This document shows, in pieces, positions 44,448-52,851 of a stretch of 64,000 bases of DNA. The notes under the pieces were generated by a model. That model was not told the DNA's origin, did no database searches, and saw only the letters and a program-made list of their open reading frames with translations. The position numbers and the translations under genes were made by a program. Position 1 is the stretch's first letter. Every line of letters starts with the position of its first letter. Origin of the DNA: JANOZM01 sp031429355 (lineage in GTDB: Bacteria; Pseudomonadota; Gammaproteobacteria; Burkholderiales; Burkholderiaceae_E); contig JANOZM010000017.1 in NCBI GenBank assembly GCA_031429355.1, positions 1-64,000 of the forward strand, written 5' to 3'.

Positions 44448-45731
44448 ATGGATATGAAACCAAACGAAGTATTGCAGGCGCGTAAAGCAGCAGCAACGCC
44501 ACGCGGTGTCGGTGTAATGGCAAGTTTTTTTGCCGACCGCGCGTTAAATACAGAACTGTGGGACATTGAAGGTCGACGGTTTATTGATTTTGCGGGCGGT
44601 ATCGCCGTGTTAAACACGGGCCACCGTCACCCAAAAGTGATTAAGGCAATGCAAGAGCAGCTTGAGCGTTTTACGCATACTTGCTATCAGGTGGTGCCTT
44701 ACGAAAGTTATATTGCGTTGGCCGAAAAACTGAATCAATTAACGCCAGGCCAGTTCGCCAAAAAAACCGCGTTGTTTTCTACGGGTGCTGAAGCCGTAGA
44801 GAACGCGGTAAAAATTGCGCGCTCATCGACCAAACGATCGGGTGTTATTGCGTTCTCGGGGGCGTTTCACGGACGCAGTTTATTTGCGGTTTCGTTAACT
44901 GGCAAAGTTGCGCCTTATAAAATTGGCTTCGGCCCATTTGCACCCGAGGTGTATCACGCGCCGTTTCCTTGCCACTGCGCGTCGCTAGAAGAAGTTAAAA
45001 AATCGATGTACCACATCTTTAAATCAGACATCGAACCCGAGCGTGTCGCCGCAATTATTTTCGAACCAGTGCAAGGCGAAGGCGGCTTTAACGTTATTCA
45101 ACGCGAAGCCGTTAAATGGCTGCGCGAACTATGCACCCAACACGGCATCGTGATGATTGCCGACGAAGTGCAAACTGGTTTTGGTCGTACCGGCAGCATG
45201 TATGCAATGGACCACTACATTGAAGACGGCGTGTTCGCTGATATCGTCATTAGCGCCAAATCGTTAGCCGCTGGCATGAACTTATCCGCTGTAACAGGCC
45301 GCGCAGAAATTATGGACGCGCCAGCACCCGGTGGCCTTGGTGGCACTTATGCCGGCAACCCGGTCGCGGTGGCTGCAGCGCATGCTGTAATCGAAATTAT
45401 GCAAGAAGAGCAATTACCGGCACGCGGCGCAAAGCTCGGCAAAATTTTGATTGATCGTTTAAATCAACTAAAGCCAAGCGTGGCAAACATTGCCGAAATA
45501 CGCGGGCAAGGTGCAATGGTTGCTGTTGAGTTTTGCAAGCCAGGCGAGCCGCTGACACCCGATGCTGATTTTACAAAAAAGGTACAAGCGAATGCATTAG
45601 CAAAAGGCTTAATTTTGCTGACTTGCGGCGTGAATGCAAACGTGGTGCGCTTCTTGTTTCCGCTAACAGTGGAGTCGAATGTGTTTAACGAGGCGTTGGA
45701 TATTATTGATTGGTCGATTCGGAACGCTTAA
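44448..45731 (+). CDS. gabT: 4-aminobutyrate aminotransferase
   Basis: A 427-residue class III PLP aminotransferase moving the amino group of GABA to 2-oxoglutarate to give succinate semialdehyde and glutamate. The PLP lysine is K271 (ISAKSLAAGMNLSAVTGR), with VQGEGGFN and ADEVQTGFGRTG upstream, and GGLGGTYAGNPVA as the dimer-interface/phosphate loop. AGGAG precedes ATG 44448. It lies 34 bp after patD, completing putrescine-type catabolism to succinate semialdehyde. gabD is not in the window. Confidence 0.95.
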   Translation: MDMKPNEVLQARKAAATPRGVGVMASFFADRALNTELWDIEGRRFIDFAGGIAVLNTGHRHPKVIKAMQEQLERFTHTCYQVVPYESYIALAEKLNQLTPGQFAKKTALFSTGAEAVENAVKIARSSTKRSGVIAFSGAFHGRSLFAVSLTGKVAPYKIGFGPFAPEVYHAPFPCHCASLEEVKKSMYHIFKSDIEPERVAAIIFEPVQGEGGFNVIQREAVKWLRELCTQHGIVMIADEVQTGFGRTGSMYAMDHYIEDGVFADIVISAKSLAAGMNLSAVTGRAEIMDAPAPGGLGGTYAGNPVAVAAAHAVIEIMQEEQLPARGAKLGKILIDRLNQLKPSVANIAEIRGQGAMVAVEFCKPGEPLTPDADFTKKVQANALAKGLILLTCGVNANVVRFLFPLTVESNVFNEALDIIDWSIRNA

Positions 45732-46131
45732 CGAGTTAGCGGGTTAGTTTGCTGTTTCTTTGGATCGCTATTTAGCTATGTTGGCTGATTACTTTTGCAA
45801 AGCGAAGTGATGCAACAACGCTATGAAGCCTGCGCAAACTAAAAAGAACTAACTCGCATTTGTTGAGCCTGTTTACTCTTTAACCCCAGAGGCTACAAAA
45901 AAGGCACTGGTCGAGTTTTACTTCGGCATTGAGACTCGAAGCAGCCGCCCCTCATACTTTGAATTACATTGTACAAAAAGGGTTTTCGCCTAAAACGTTT
46001 TAAGTGATGGTAACGAGGTGTACCAAACTCCAATGCGGCTTTCCCTTCTACACAAGCTATGCCGCCGTAAATTTTTCATTGCGTTGCAGTTTTCGCAGGT
46101 TCACTGACATTACTTGGGATTCCGAGTAATG
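45732..46131. other. Gene-free spacer downstream of gabT
   Basis: About 400 bp without a credible ORF or RNA gene. It contains no recognisable terminator after gabT and ends in an inverted repeat. Composition is uneven, as in decayed DNA. Confidence 0.5.
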
Positions 46132-46135
46132 TCAG
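46104..46135. repeat. 11-bp perfect inverted repeat at the Rhs fragment end
   Basis: CTGACATTACT (46104-46114) and AGTAATGTCAG (46125-46135) with a 10-nt loop. It overlaps the stop codon of the Rhs-tail ORF. No T-run follows on either strand, so it is more like a REP/MITE hairpin than a terminator. Confidence 0.5.
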
Positions 46136-46326
46136 GCCCCCCAACCTAAACACCCATTGGCATCTAGAACACCATTCGAAAAACTTACTTGAAATCTGGT
46201 AGCTAAACCATCAGGCAAAGGAATTGCTATATCGAATGTCCAAATTCTGCACGGGTCAACATAATTAACCGGGTTCTCATCCACATACGCAAACGTATTC
46301 AAGCCGCCATCAATCCCTAGCAACAT
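46132..46326 (-). pseudogene. Rhs-repeat core tail fragment
   Basis: A 64-residue remnant. GIDGGLNTFAYVDENPVNYVDP is the highly conserved end of the Rhs core (usual form GLNTYAYV-NPxxxxDPxG), after which polymorphic toxin tips begin. Here the G after DP is replaced by C and the tip is only about 35 residues. The large N-terminal Rhs body is absent: the upstream frame stops at the TAG of the preceding small gene. This is a stranded C-terminal end of an Rhs element. Confidence 0.7.
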
Positions 46327-46347
46327 CGTAGTTAAATAACTAAAACG

Positions 46348-46539
46348 CTAGCTTGGTCGCAAACTCAAATCCTGTCGAAGTTGAGCTGGGTCAATTAGAA
46401 CAATTTGATTGTTTTTCAATATCACTAACGACGTATTGGTTTGAACTGCAACGAGTCTGGCGGCATGCGCAGCTCGTTCGAGCGCAAGTAGTGAACGCTT
46501 CAATTCAGGATCGGTAATTGCATTATCGTCAAGTTTCAT
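46348..46539 (-). CDS. Small companion gene of the zeta-like toxin
   Basis: A 63-residue soluble protein: an N-terminal acidic helix (NAITDPELKRSLLALERAAHAARLVAVQT) and a short beta part (TSLVILKNNQIVLIDP). The start ATG overlaps the zeta-like gene's stop by 11 nt (ATGAAACTTGA), so it is coupled. Small proteins of this shape often follow zeta-like P-loop genes and are plausible antitoxins. The function is inferred from position. Confidence 0.6.
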   Translation of the reverse strand: MKLDDNAITDPELKRSLLALERAAHAARLVAVQTNTSLVILKNNQIVLIDPAQLRQDLSLRPS

Positions 46540-47053
46540 TTTCTGTTCCCCAATTAATCAAGATTGGCTTAGCACCTGAATTTTCGTAACACGCCCACCA
46601 ATTTACTGCATTTCGATAAAAATGTTCAAAATTGGCGTATCCAGACACAAATCGACGGCGAATCACTGTTTCTGGAATGTTATGTCCACCTTGTTTTACA
46701 CGCTCTCTTACTCGACTTACTGCAATATCAACGGATGCAAGTTTTAAAAAGTGCAGATGCACTCGGTAACCTTGCAACTTCTACGATGCTATCGAACGTA
46801 GGTACGTTCGTCCTGATAGTGTTGTTTCAAATGCGAAGCTTTCACCTCTGGCAACACACCCGTCCATTTCGGTCAACATGATCTTTCCGGCCCTAAGTGC
46901 CATTGACTCCGGTGAAAAAGGGGAAAGACCTACCGCAATCAAATCTGCGTTCAGAAAACGTACGCCACCATTTTCTTCAGGCAAATACGATCTCGCAAAG
47001 GTTGTCTTACCTGCCCCATTTGGCCCAGCAATAATAGTGATTCTTTTTTGCAT
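46529..47053 (-). pseudogene. Zeta-toxin-like P-loop kinase with in-frame amber codon
   Basis: A 174-codon frame encodes a zeta-toxin-family protein: Walker A G10-PNGAGKTT, LNADLIAVGLSPFSPES, and FETTLSGRTYLRSIAS, then TAG (46783-46781), then KLQGYRVHLHFLKLASVD, RVRERVKQGGHNIPETVIRRRF and ENSGAKPILI in the same frame. The pieces align without gap to the family, so one nonsense change explains the break. Zeta toxins phosphorylate UDP-N-acetylglucosamine. As read it would yield a 90-residue truncated protein without the arginine-rich lid. Sequencing error should be considered. Confidence 0.75.
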
Positions 47054-47440
47054 TTCGGTCCATTGAATACACAGAAAGGTTTAATCTGGCTATTAAACGC
47101 GTCCACCAAACAAGTGGTAATTTACCACTAGCTTAACAGTAGTGCGTTTCATGCGGTGTGTTTCACGTATCTCGGTACATCGTTTCACGACAAGCCATCT
47201 ATTAATTGAGGTAACCGGTAACAGCGAACGCTGATTTCGGCGCGGCACGCGCCGTGGGCCAAGGTGTTACTGCCGATGTAATACTTGACCACTTTGCCGA
47301 AGTAAAAGTTGACCATGTAGGTGCGTTTTTAAGTCTGTTAGTGGTTGGCTTTTTACAAATGAACTAAAAAAAGTCTTTGACTAGGCGAGAGTTCAGCTAG
47401 TTTCGTCAGTCAGCTTCTTCCTAAAATGTTAAAGAACCTT
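47054..47440. other. Gene-free stretch, possible IS end remnant
   Basis: About 390 bp without a supported gene. Around 47289-47320 CTTGACCACTTTGCCGAAGT is followed by AAAAGTTGACCA, giving two TTGACCA copies about 23 bp apart, as at the ends of IS21-type elements. No transposase ORF is left. Weak evidence. Confidence 0.3.
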
Positions 47441-48832
47441 CTAAGTAGCCACCGCCCGCGTTAAATTAACTACGATTAATGCCGTGGCCGACCTTGCTGC
47501 AATCGCACCACCCGCAACCGCACTAAGCAATCCATTGCCACTCAAGTACCCCCAGACCGCATTGCCCGACACACCTCGTGCAGCACCACCGGCTGCATAA
47601 AGGTTTTTAAATACGTCCCCGTTACGCATCAACACGCGGCATTCTTCATCGATATCTAAACCGCCTTGAGTATGGAACAAAGCGCCAGTAACTTTTACGG
47701 CATAACAGGGCGCATACAAAGGTCGTGAGGCCGCCGCACAGGTCTGCGCAAGGGCAATGGCAGGGCAACCGATCCAAACGGCTAGCGCATCAATTGAATC
47801 GAATTGTTGAATGGCCCCTTGCGCTAACGCCGATGCAAAATCTGGGTAGCCCTTTAACTGATCGACTACAGATTGATCAAAAACATTCCATGCGCACGCA
47901 TCGGGCTGACGCAACACACCTAAGGCGGCTTCCGAGTAGCCTTGTGTTTCGTCATGAAAGCGCTCGCCATTGCGATTGACTTGAATACCACCTTGCATCA
48001 TGGTGGCCCACGAAATCAAAATGCCATGAGGTATGGCCCAAGAGCCGTGGCCTTGATAGCCGCCCAGGTCGGCCGTTTTCGCGCCGAGTTGCTCGCCCCA
48101 TGCTAATGCACTGCCATCGTTGCCAGTGTGGCCAGCAAACAAGGCATTGGCCATTTCGGGTAGCACGGTGCGAACCATTTCGGGGTTACCGCCAAAACCA
48201 TTGCAGGCCAAAATTAGCACGTTAGAAGCAATATGTTGAACCGGATGACCGGGCGACTCGTAACCTAAACCGATCACACCATCGTCCGCATTCAGCCATA
48301 ACTCGGTGACGGTGCTGTTGCAAAGAATATAAACACCCGCTGCGTTTGCCGCGCGCTCTAATTGCGCCATTAACGAAGCGCCACTTTTTTCAACAACCGC
48401 GTGCATACGACGTGCATGATGGCCGGGATATAAAAAACCATCGAGCAATTCAAACGTGATGCCGTGCTGCTCTGTTAAACGATCAATTGCAGCTGCAATG
48501 TTTTCGGTAAAGGCATGCACCAAATGAGGTGCTGCTGTTTGATGCGCCTTGGCTTGAATATCGTTGGCAAAATCAGTTGCAGAATCCACTACACCGGCGG
48601 CTTGCTGCAACTTGGTTCCGGCAGCGGGGATAAACCCAGACGATAGTGCTGTCGAGCCTTGCAAGCGGGCATCACGTTCGACCACAACACAATCAATTTG
48701 CGCGTCACGCAAATGCAATGCCGCCGTTAACGCACAAGCACCGCCACCAACAATGGCAACGCTAACAAAGCTGGCATCAGCGGGCATCGCTTGCGCGCGA
48801 ACAATCGTGCGCTTTGCATTTGCATGTTGCAC
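47441..48832 (-). CDS. FAD-dependent oxidoreductase, fumarate reductase-like
   Basis: A 463-residue flavoprotein with a dinucleotide-binding start near residue 26 (VAIVGGGACALTAALHLRDA), the acidic adenine-binding residue in VVVERDARLQGSTALSSGFIPAAGT, and a C-terminal FAD closure (NLYAAGGAARGVSGNAVWGYLSGNGLLSA). The layout is that of the fumarate reductase/3-ketosteroid dehydrogenase/FcsC group (FAD_binding_2). It would oxidise or reduce a carbon-carbon bond of an operon intermediate. It is the last gene of the operon, 15 bp after the amidohydrolase gene. Substrate not identified. Confidence 0.8.
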   Translation of the reverse strand: MQHANAKRTIVRAQAMPADASFVSVAIVGGGACALTAALHLRDAQIDCVVVERDARLQGSTALSSGFIPAAGTKLQQAAGVVDSATDFANDIQAKAHQTAAPHLVHAFTENIAAAIDRLTEQHGITFELLDGFLYPGHHARRMHAVVEKSGASLMAQLERAANAAGVYILCNSTVTELWLNADDGVIGLGYESPGHPVQHIASNVLILACNGFGGNPEMVRTVLPEMANALFAGHTGNDGSALAWGEQLGAKTADLGGYQGHGSWAIPHGILISWATMMQGGIQVNRNGERFHDETQGYSEAALGVLRQPDACAWNVFDQSVVDQLKGYPDFASALAQGAIQQFDSIDALAVWIGCPAIALAQTCAAASRPLYAPCYAVKVTGALFHTQGGLDIDEECRVLMRNGDVFKNLYAAGGAARGVSGNAVWGYLSGNGLLSAVAGGAIAARSATALIVVNLTRAVAT

Positions 48833-48847
48833 TTTACCCGCCGCTTT

Positions 48848-50320
48848 CTATGCTGTCGGACGATGCAAGTATTGACCTCGCGGCTTGCCAACCACTTGCC
48901 CATTCTCGTAAATCAGTTGCCCACGTAAAAAGGTTGCATCAACTCGTGCAGATAGCTCGACATCTTCAAATGGTGTGTAGCCCTGCGTAGAAGGCGAGTC
49001 CTTGGCATGGATAGTCCACGAATGCGCCGAATCAACCAAGGCAATATCGGCATCGTAGCCAACCGCAATATCGCCTTTTTTATTTAAACCAAATCGCTGC
49101 GCTGGGTTAAAGCTGGTTACCCGCGCCATGTGGTTATAACTCATGCCGCGACGCGTACCTTCGCTAATTAACGCAGGTAGCAAATACTCGGTGCCACCAA
49201 AACCACTCTTGGCCATCCACACATTGCCAAAATAACGTTTAGGCAATTTTAGTTCATGACGACAACAGGCATGATCCGAAACAACCCAATCAAGCTCGCC
49301 ATCAAGCAACGCAGCCCACAAAAATTCAACATCTTCACGGGGACGAATCGGCGGGTTTACTTTAGCTAACTCGGCTGCTTTCGAATTAGTGTCTAACATT
49401 AAATGACCAATGGTGACCTCGCGCTTAAAATCGATATGCGGAAATACGTCGGCCATCATCATTGCCGCTTGCACGGCTTTGCGGGACGATAAATGCAGTA
49501 AATTAATATTGGGCAACGCGGTTTCGTGGGCTAGGTAACTGGCAATAAATACAGCCAAACCTTCGCTATGTTGCGGACGCGAAGCACTATAGGCAGCCAA
49601 CCCTTTTAGTGATTTATCTTTTTCGACGATATGCGTGTAGGCCGTCATAATTTCGGCAGTTTCGCAATGTAGCGATAGCGAAATTTGCTTTGCGCGTTCA
49701 GGCATTTGTTCGCGCGCCGCTTGAATACCGCGCATAATAAATTCGAAATGCGCTAAGTCGTAACGCTCGTTTTCGCCAATCATTAAAAAGTCGCGCTGGG
49801 TGTTTGATGCGCCATGTAATCCGTGTGAGCCGTAAAACATAAAAATTTTAAAGCTGGAGACGCCGTACTTTTCGATGAGCTCTGGGATTTCACGGATGTG
49901 TGTGCTGTCCATCGGTGCTAAATGAAACCCGTAATCTACATAAAATTTACCCTTGGCAATTTTTAGCACTTCGGGATAAAACTTTTTGTAGGGGCCACCT
50001 TTGTTTAAATAGTATTGACCGGTACGAAAATAATTTAAGCTACTGGTGACCCCACCCATTGCGGCGGCTTTACTTTCGGTCTCGGCGTCTTCTGCCAGTG
50101 GCGAATAAATTCCGCTGTGCATGTGAGCATCGACCACGCCCGGAAAAGCCAAACGATTGTTACCGTCGTAAACTTTTTTTGCTTTACTGGCATCAATCGC
50201 AGGCGCAACCAATGCAAATTTTCCGTCCTTAATGGCAATGTCACTGTGGTGTACTTCGTTACCTTGCGGACGTACTACGCGCACATTCTTAATTACTAAG
50301 TCATACAGGGGCTGGGTCAT
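48848..50320 (-). CDS. Dihydropyrimidinase-like amidohydrolase
   Basis: A 490-residue metal-dependent hydrolase of the dihydroorotase/hydantoinase type. Metal ligands are visible: DAHMH (near 61), the carboxylatable lysine in SSFKIFMFYG (near 158), SLHCET, LLHLSS and WVVSDHACC (near 340). ATG 50320 with AAAGGA upstream was chosen over a start five codons earlier; it overlaps the preceding small-subunit gene by 20 nt. Such enzymes open cyclic amides or ureides. Which ring it opens is unknown. LIV-type importers and an aconitase-type dehydratase in the same operon argue for catabolism rather than pyrimidine synthesis. Confidence 0.85.
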   Translation of the reverse strand: MTQPLYDLVIKNVRVVRPQGNEVHHSDIAIKDGKFALVAPAIDASKAKKVYDGNNRLAFPGVVDAHMHSGIYSPLAEDAETESKAAAMGGVTSSLNYFRTGQYYLNKGGPYKKFYPEVLKIAKGKFYVDYGFHLAPMDSTHIREIPELIEKYGVSSFKIFMFYGSHGLHGASNTQRDFLMIGENERYDLAHFEFIMRGIQAAREQMPERAKQISLSLHCETAEIMTAYTHIVEKDKSLKGLAAYSASRPQHSEGLAVFIASYLAHETALPNINLLHLSSRKAVQAAMMMADVFPHIDFKREVTIGHLMLDTNSKAAELAKVNPPIRPREDVEFLWAALLDGELDWVVSDHACCRHELKLPKRYFGNVWMAKSGFGGTEYLLPALISEGTRRGMSYNHMARVTSFNPAQRFGLNKKGDIAVGYDADIALVDSAHSWTIHAKDSPSTQGYTPFEDVELSARVDATFLRGQLIYENGQVVGKPRGQYLHRPTA

Positions 50321-50813
50321 TGCGGTTCCTTTCACGCAGTCGTTTCATTTGCAAAGTTGGCAGTAGCCCACCAGCTTGCACCATATCGATTAAAAATTGT
50401 GGAATGGGTTCGCACATTAATGTCGAACCACAACTTCCTTGAACAGCCAACGTCGTTAAATCCAGCGTTACGCTGTGTGCTGCTTGCAGTTGGTTAGCGT
50501 TGGAATGCGTTAGCAACAACAATCCAACATTAAACGCATTGCGAAAAAACAATCCCCCATAGCTTGGGGCAATCACGGCCGCTATACCCAAATGCACTAA
50601 CACTTGAGCCGCTTGTTCGCGTGACGAACCAATGCCAAAATTGGGTCCGGCCACAATAAAATCACCCTCTTTCACTTGGGCGGCGAAATCGGGCAAAACA
50701 TTTTCGAGGCAATGTTTTGCAATTATTTCGATGCCGAACTTCATGGCGTGGCCCGGCGCTAATAGGTCGGTATCGATGTCGTGGCCCAAATGCCAAACCC
50801 GGCCTTGGCTCAT
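50301..50813 (-). CDS. Aconitase-superfamily dehydratase small subunit (LeuD-like)
   Basis: A 170-residue swivel-domain subunit with HDIDTDLLAPGHAMKF and the substrate-recognition loop GPNFGIGSSREQAA, as in LeuD/HacB/DmdB. Short length and the lack of leuB nearby argue against leucine synthesis. It overlaps the large subunit gene by 4 nt and pairs with it. Confidence 0.88.
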   Translation of the reverse strand: MSQGRVWHLGHDIDTDLLAPGHAMKFGIEIIAKHCLENVLPDFAAQVKEGDFIVAGPNFGIGSSREQAAQVLVHLGIAAVIAPSYGGLFFRNAFNVGLLLLTHSNANQLQAAHSVTLDLTTLAVQGSCGSTLMCEPIPQFLIDMVQAGGLLPTLQMKRLRERNRNDPAPV

Positions 50814-52117
50814 TGCAAAACCTCGCGCGGATCGGTGATCGCGCCGCGCAATGCAGCGGCTGCTACGCTATAGGGTGAACCCAAATATACGCGTGCCGAG
50901 CTTGCGCCCATGCGGCCTTTAAAATTCCGCGCAGTAGTAGAAATTACGGTGCTGTTCTCCGCAACACTATTGCCATAACCCGCACAAGCCCCGCAGCTAG
51001 TGGCGAGCAACTGAGCACCAGCATCGGTCAATACTTGCAGCACCCCTTCACGGCGCGCCTGTTCCTGATCTTTAATCGAGGCTGGGGCCAGCAACAGCTG
51101 AACGCCTTTAGCAACACGATGCCCCTTTAGTATTTGTGCAGCTGCGCGCATATCCACTAACTTGGCACCGGTGCAAGCGCCGATGTAAGCGATGTTGATT
51201 GCAACATCTGTAAATTGCCCAACGTCTTTAGTATTTGCAGGGCTATGCGGTGCCGCAATTTGTGGTGCTAATTGACTCGCATTGCAATCGTAACGCTCTA
51301 CCGTTGCACCCGCATCCGTGTGCAAATGCTGTACATCGCTTAGCGCTAATTGATTAACCCCAACGCCCGCCAAATAATCGATTGTCGTTTGATCGGGTGC
51401 TACTAGGCCAGTTTGCGCGCCTAATTCGGCGCTCATATTGCACAAGGTCATGCGCTCTTGCATATCAAGTGCTTGTACCGCGCTACCGGCAAACTCTACG
51501 GCTTGGTAGCGGCCGCCATTCATGCCATGCGTTGCCAACAACGACAGCATCATGTCTTTTGCACAAACGCCCGGTTGCAAACGACCCGACCAATTAAACA
51601 AAATGGTTTGAGGAACCTTAATCCAAATTTCTCCGGTGACTAAAACCCCAAGCATCTCGGTACTACCAATACCAAACATATAGGCACCAAAAGCACCACC
51701 TGTAGGTGAATGCGAATCACCACCGACACAAAATCGCCCCGGCACAATATGGCCGTGCTCGGGCAATACAACATGACAAATACCAACGCTATCGTAGACA
51801 TAGGGCATGGCCTGTTCGCGCGCCCAATCGCGTGTGAGTTGAATGATTTTGCGTGATTGATCATCGCGCTCGGGCACGTAGTGGTCCATCACCAAAACCA
51901 CTTTCGATTTATCCCAAATTTGCGCTTGCAACTGATCTAACATCGGCTGCAAGCGACGCGGCCCAGACGAATCATGGAACATCGCTAAGTCGACTTTGCA
52001 AGTCACAATTTCGGCAACTTTAACCTTGGACAAGCCGCATGCACGCGCAATCAATTTTTGCGCCAAAGTCATGGGCATTGAATTGGGACTTGTAAAGGTG
52101 TTTGGCTCAGCACTCAT
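50810..52117 (-). CDS. Aconitase-superfamily dehydratase large subunit (LeuC-like)
   Basis: A 435-residue subunit carrying a [4Fe-4S] cluster: cysteines in IGACTGAKL and in ATSCGACAGYG. Other family phrases are FCVGGDSHSPTGGAFG and GVCAKDMML. Length and subunit split fit the archaeal-type 3-isopropylmalate/2,3-dimethylmalate dehydratase group, as against the longer bacterial LeuC. The enzyme adds or removes water on a C4-C7 dicarboxylate. The start is uncertain; an internal ATG at codon 14 (MPMTLAQKLIARA) is as good. Neither has a strong ribosome binding site. Confidence 0.88.
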   Translation of the reverse strand: MSAEPNTFTSPNSMPMTLAQKLIARACGLSKVKVAEIVTCKVDLAMFHDSSGPRRLQPMLDQLQAQIWDKSKVVLVMDHYVPERDDQSRKIIQLTRDWAREQAMPYVYDSVGICHVVLPEHGHIVPGRFCVGGDSHSPTGGAFGAYMFGIGSTEMLGVLVTGEIWIKVPQTILFNWSGRLQPGVCAKDMMLSLLATHGMNGGRYQAVEFAGSAVQALDMQERMTLCNMSAELGAQTGLVAPDQTTIDYLAGVGVNQLALSDVQHLHTDAGATVERYDCNASQLAPQIAAPHSPANTKDVGQFTDVAINIAYIGACTGAKLVDMRAAAQILKGHRVAKGVQLLLAPASIKDQEQARREGVLQVLTDAGAQLLATSCGACAGYGNSVAENSTVISTTARNFKGRMGASSARVYLGSPYSVAAAALRGAITDPREVLQ

Positions 52118-52128
52118 TTAACGTTTGT

Positions 52129-52848
52129 TTAAAGCCCTAAGTAAGCGCGTCGAACTTCATCACTTTGCATCAAGTCATCGGCGTTGCCATGAAACCGAAT
52201 AGCACCGTTTTCCATGACATAGGCGCGCTGAGCGACCGCCAACGATTGCGCAACATTTTGTTCTACTAACAAGATTGATAAACCATCATTATTTAAGCGC
52301 TTAATTAGGCTAAACATTTCTTCAACCAATAAGGGCGAAAGACCTAATGAGGGTTCATCTAACAACAACAAAATTGGCTCGGCCATCAAACCACGGCCAA
52401 TTGCTAACATTTGTTGTTCGCCACCGCTCATGGTGCCAGCTAATTGCGTTAGGCGCTCTTTAAGACGTGGGAATATCTCGAATACTTTTTGTAAATTTTG
52501 TTGGCGGTTAGCACGGGCTCGCGTAAATGAACCGAGCTCTAGGTTCTCCAAAACAGTCAGGTTTGGAAAAATCTTTCGCCCTTCTGGCACTTGGATTAAA
52601 CCGGCCTTTACCACCGCGCTGTAATGCTGATTGGTTAGATCAATGCCATCAAAAATAATTCGCCCTTGGCGTGCCGGATAAATGCCCGACATGGTGTTGT
52701 TTAAGGTTGTTTTACCGGCACCGTTACTGCCTAACAACGCTACTATTTCGCCTCGGCCAACATGTAAATCAACGCCACGCAACACTTCGACCGGGCCATA
52801 GCCTGCATGTAATCCCGAGACCGATAACAATGGTTGCAAGCTAGACAT
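52129..52848 (-). CDS. livF: Branched-chain-type ABC transporter ATPase LivF
   Basis: A 239-residue ATPase with Walker A GSNGAGKTT, the signature MSGGEQQMLAIGRGL and Walker B ILLLLDEPSLGLSP. It matches LivF of the LIV-I family in length and in LSVSGLHAGYGPVEVLRG. It follows livG by 3 bp. Confidence 0.93.
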   Translation of the reverse strand: MSSLQPLLSVSGLHAGYGPVEVLRGVDLHVGRGEIVALLGSNGAGKTTLNNTMSGIYPARQGRIIFDGIDLTNQHYSAVVKAGLIQVPEGRKIFPNLTVLENLELGSFTRARANRQQNLQKVFEIFPRLKERLTQLAGTMSGGEQQMLAIGRGLMAEPILLLLDEPSLGLSPLLVEEMFSLIKRLNNDGLSILLVEQNVAQSLAVAQRAYVMENGAIRFHGNADDLMQSDEVRRAYLGL

Positions 52849-52851
52849 AAG

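Noticed and set aside
48848..50320. pyrC or pyrimidine synthesis dihydroorotase
   Set aside because: The metal-binding residues fit the superfamily, but the operon context is catabolic and the active-site surroundings (SFKIFMFYG) fit the dihydropyrimidinase/hydantoinase side better.
50301..52117. leuCD of leucine biosynthesis
   Set aside because: The subunits are LeuCD-like, but there is no leuA or leuB nearby and the genes lie inside a transport and amidohydrolase operon with a GntR regulator, so a catabolic hydro-lyase is more likely.
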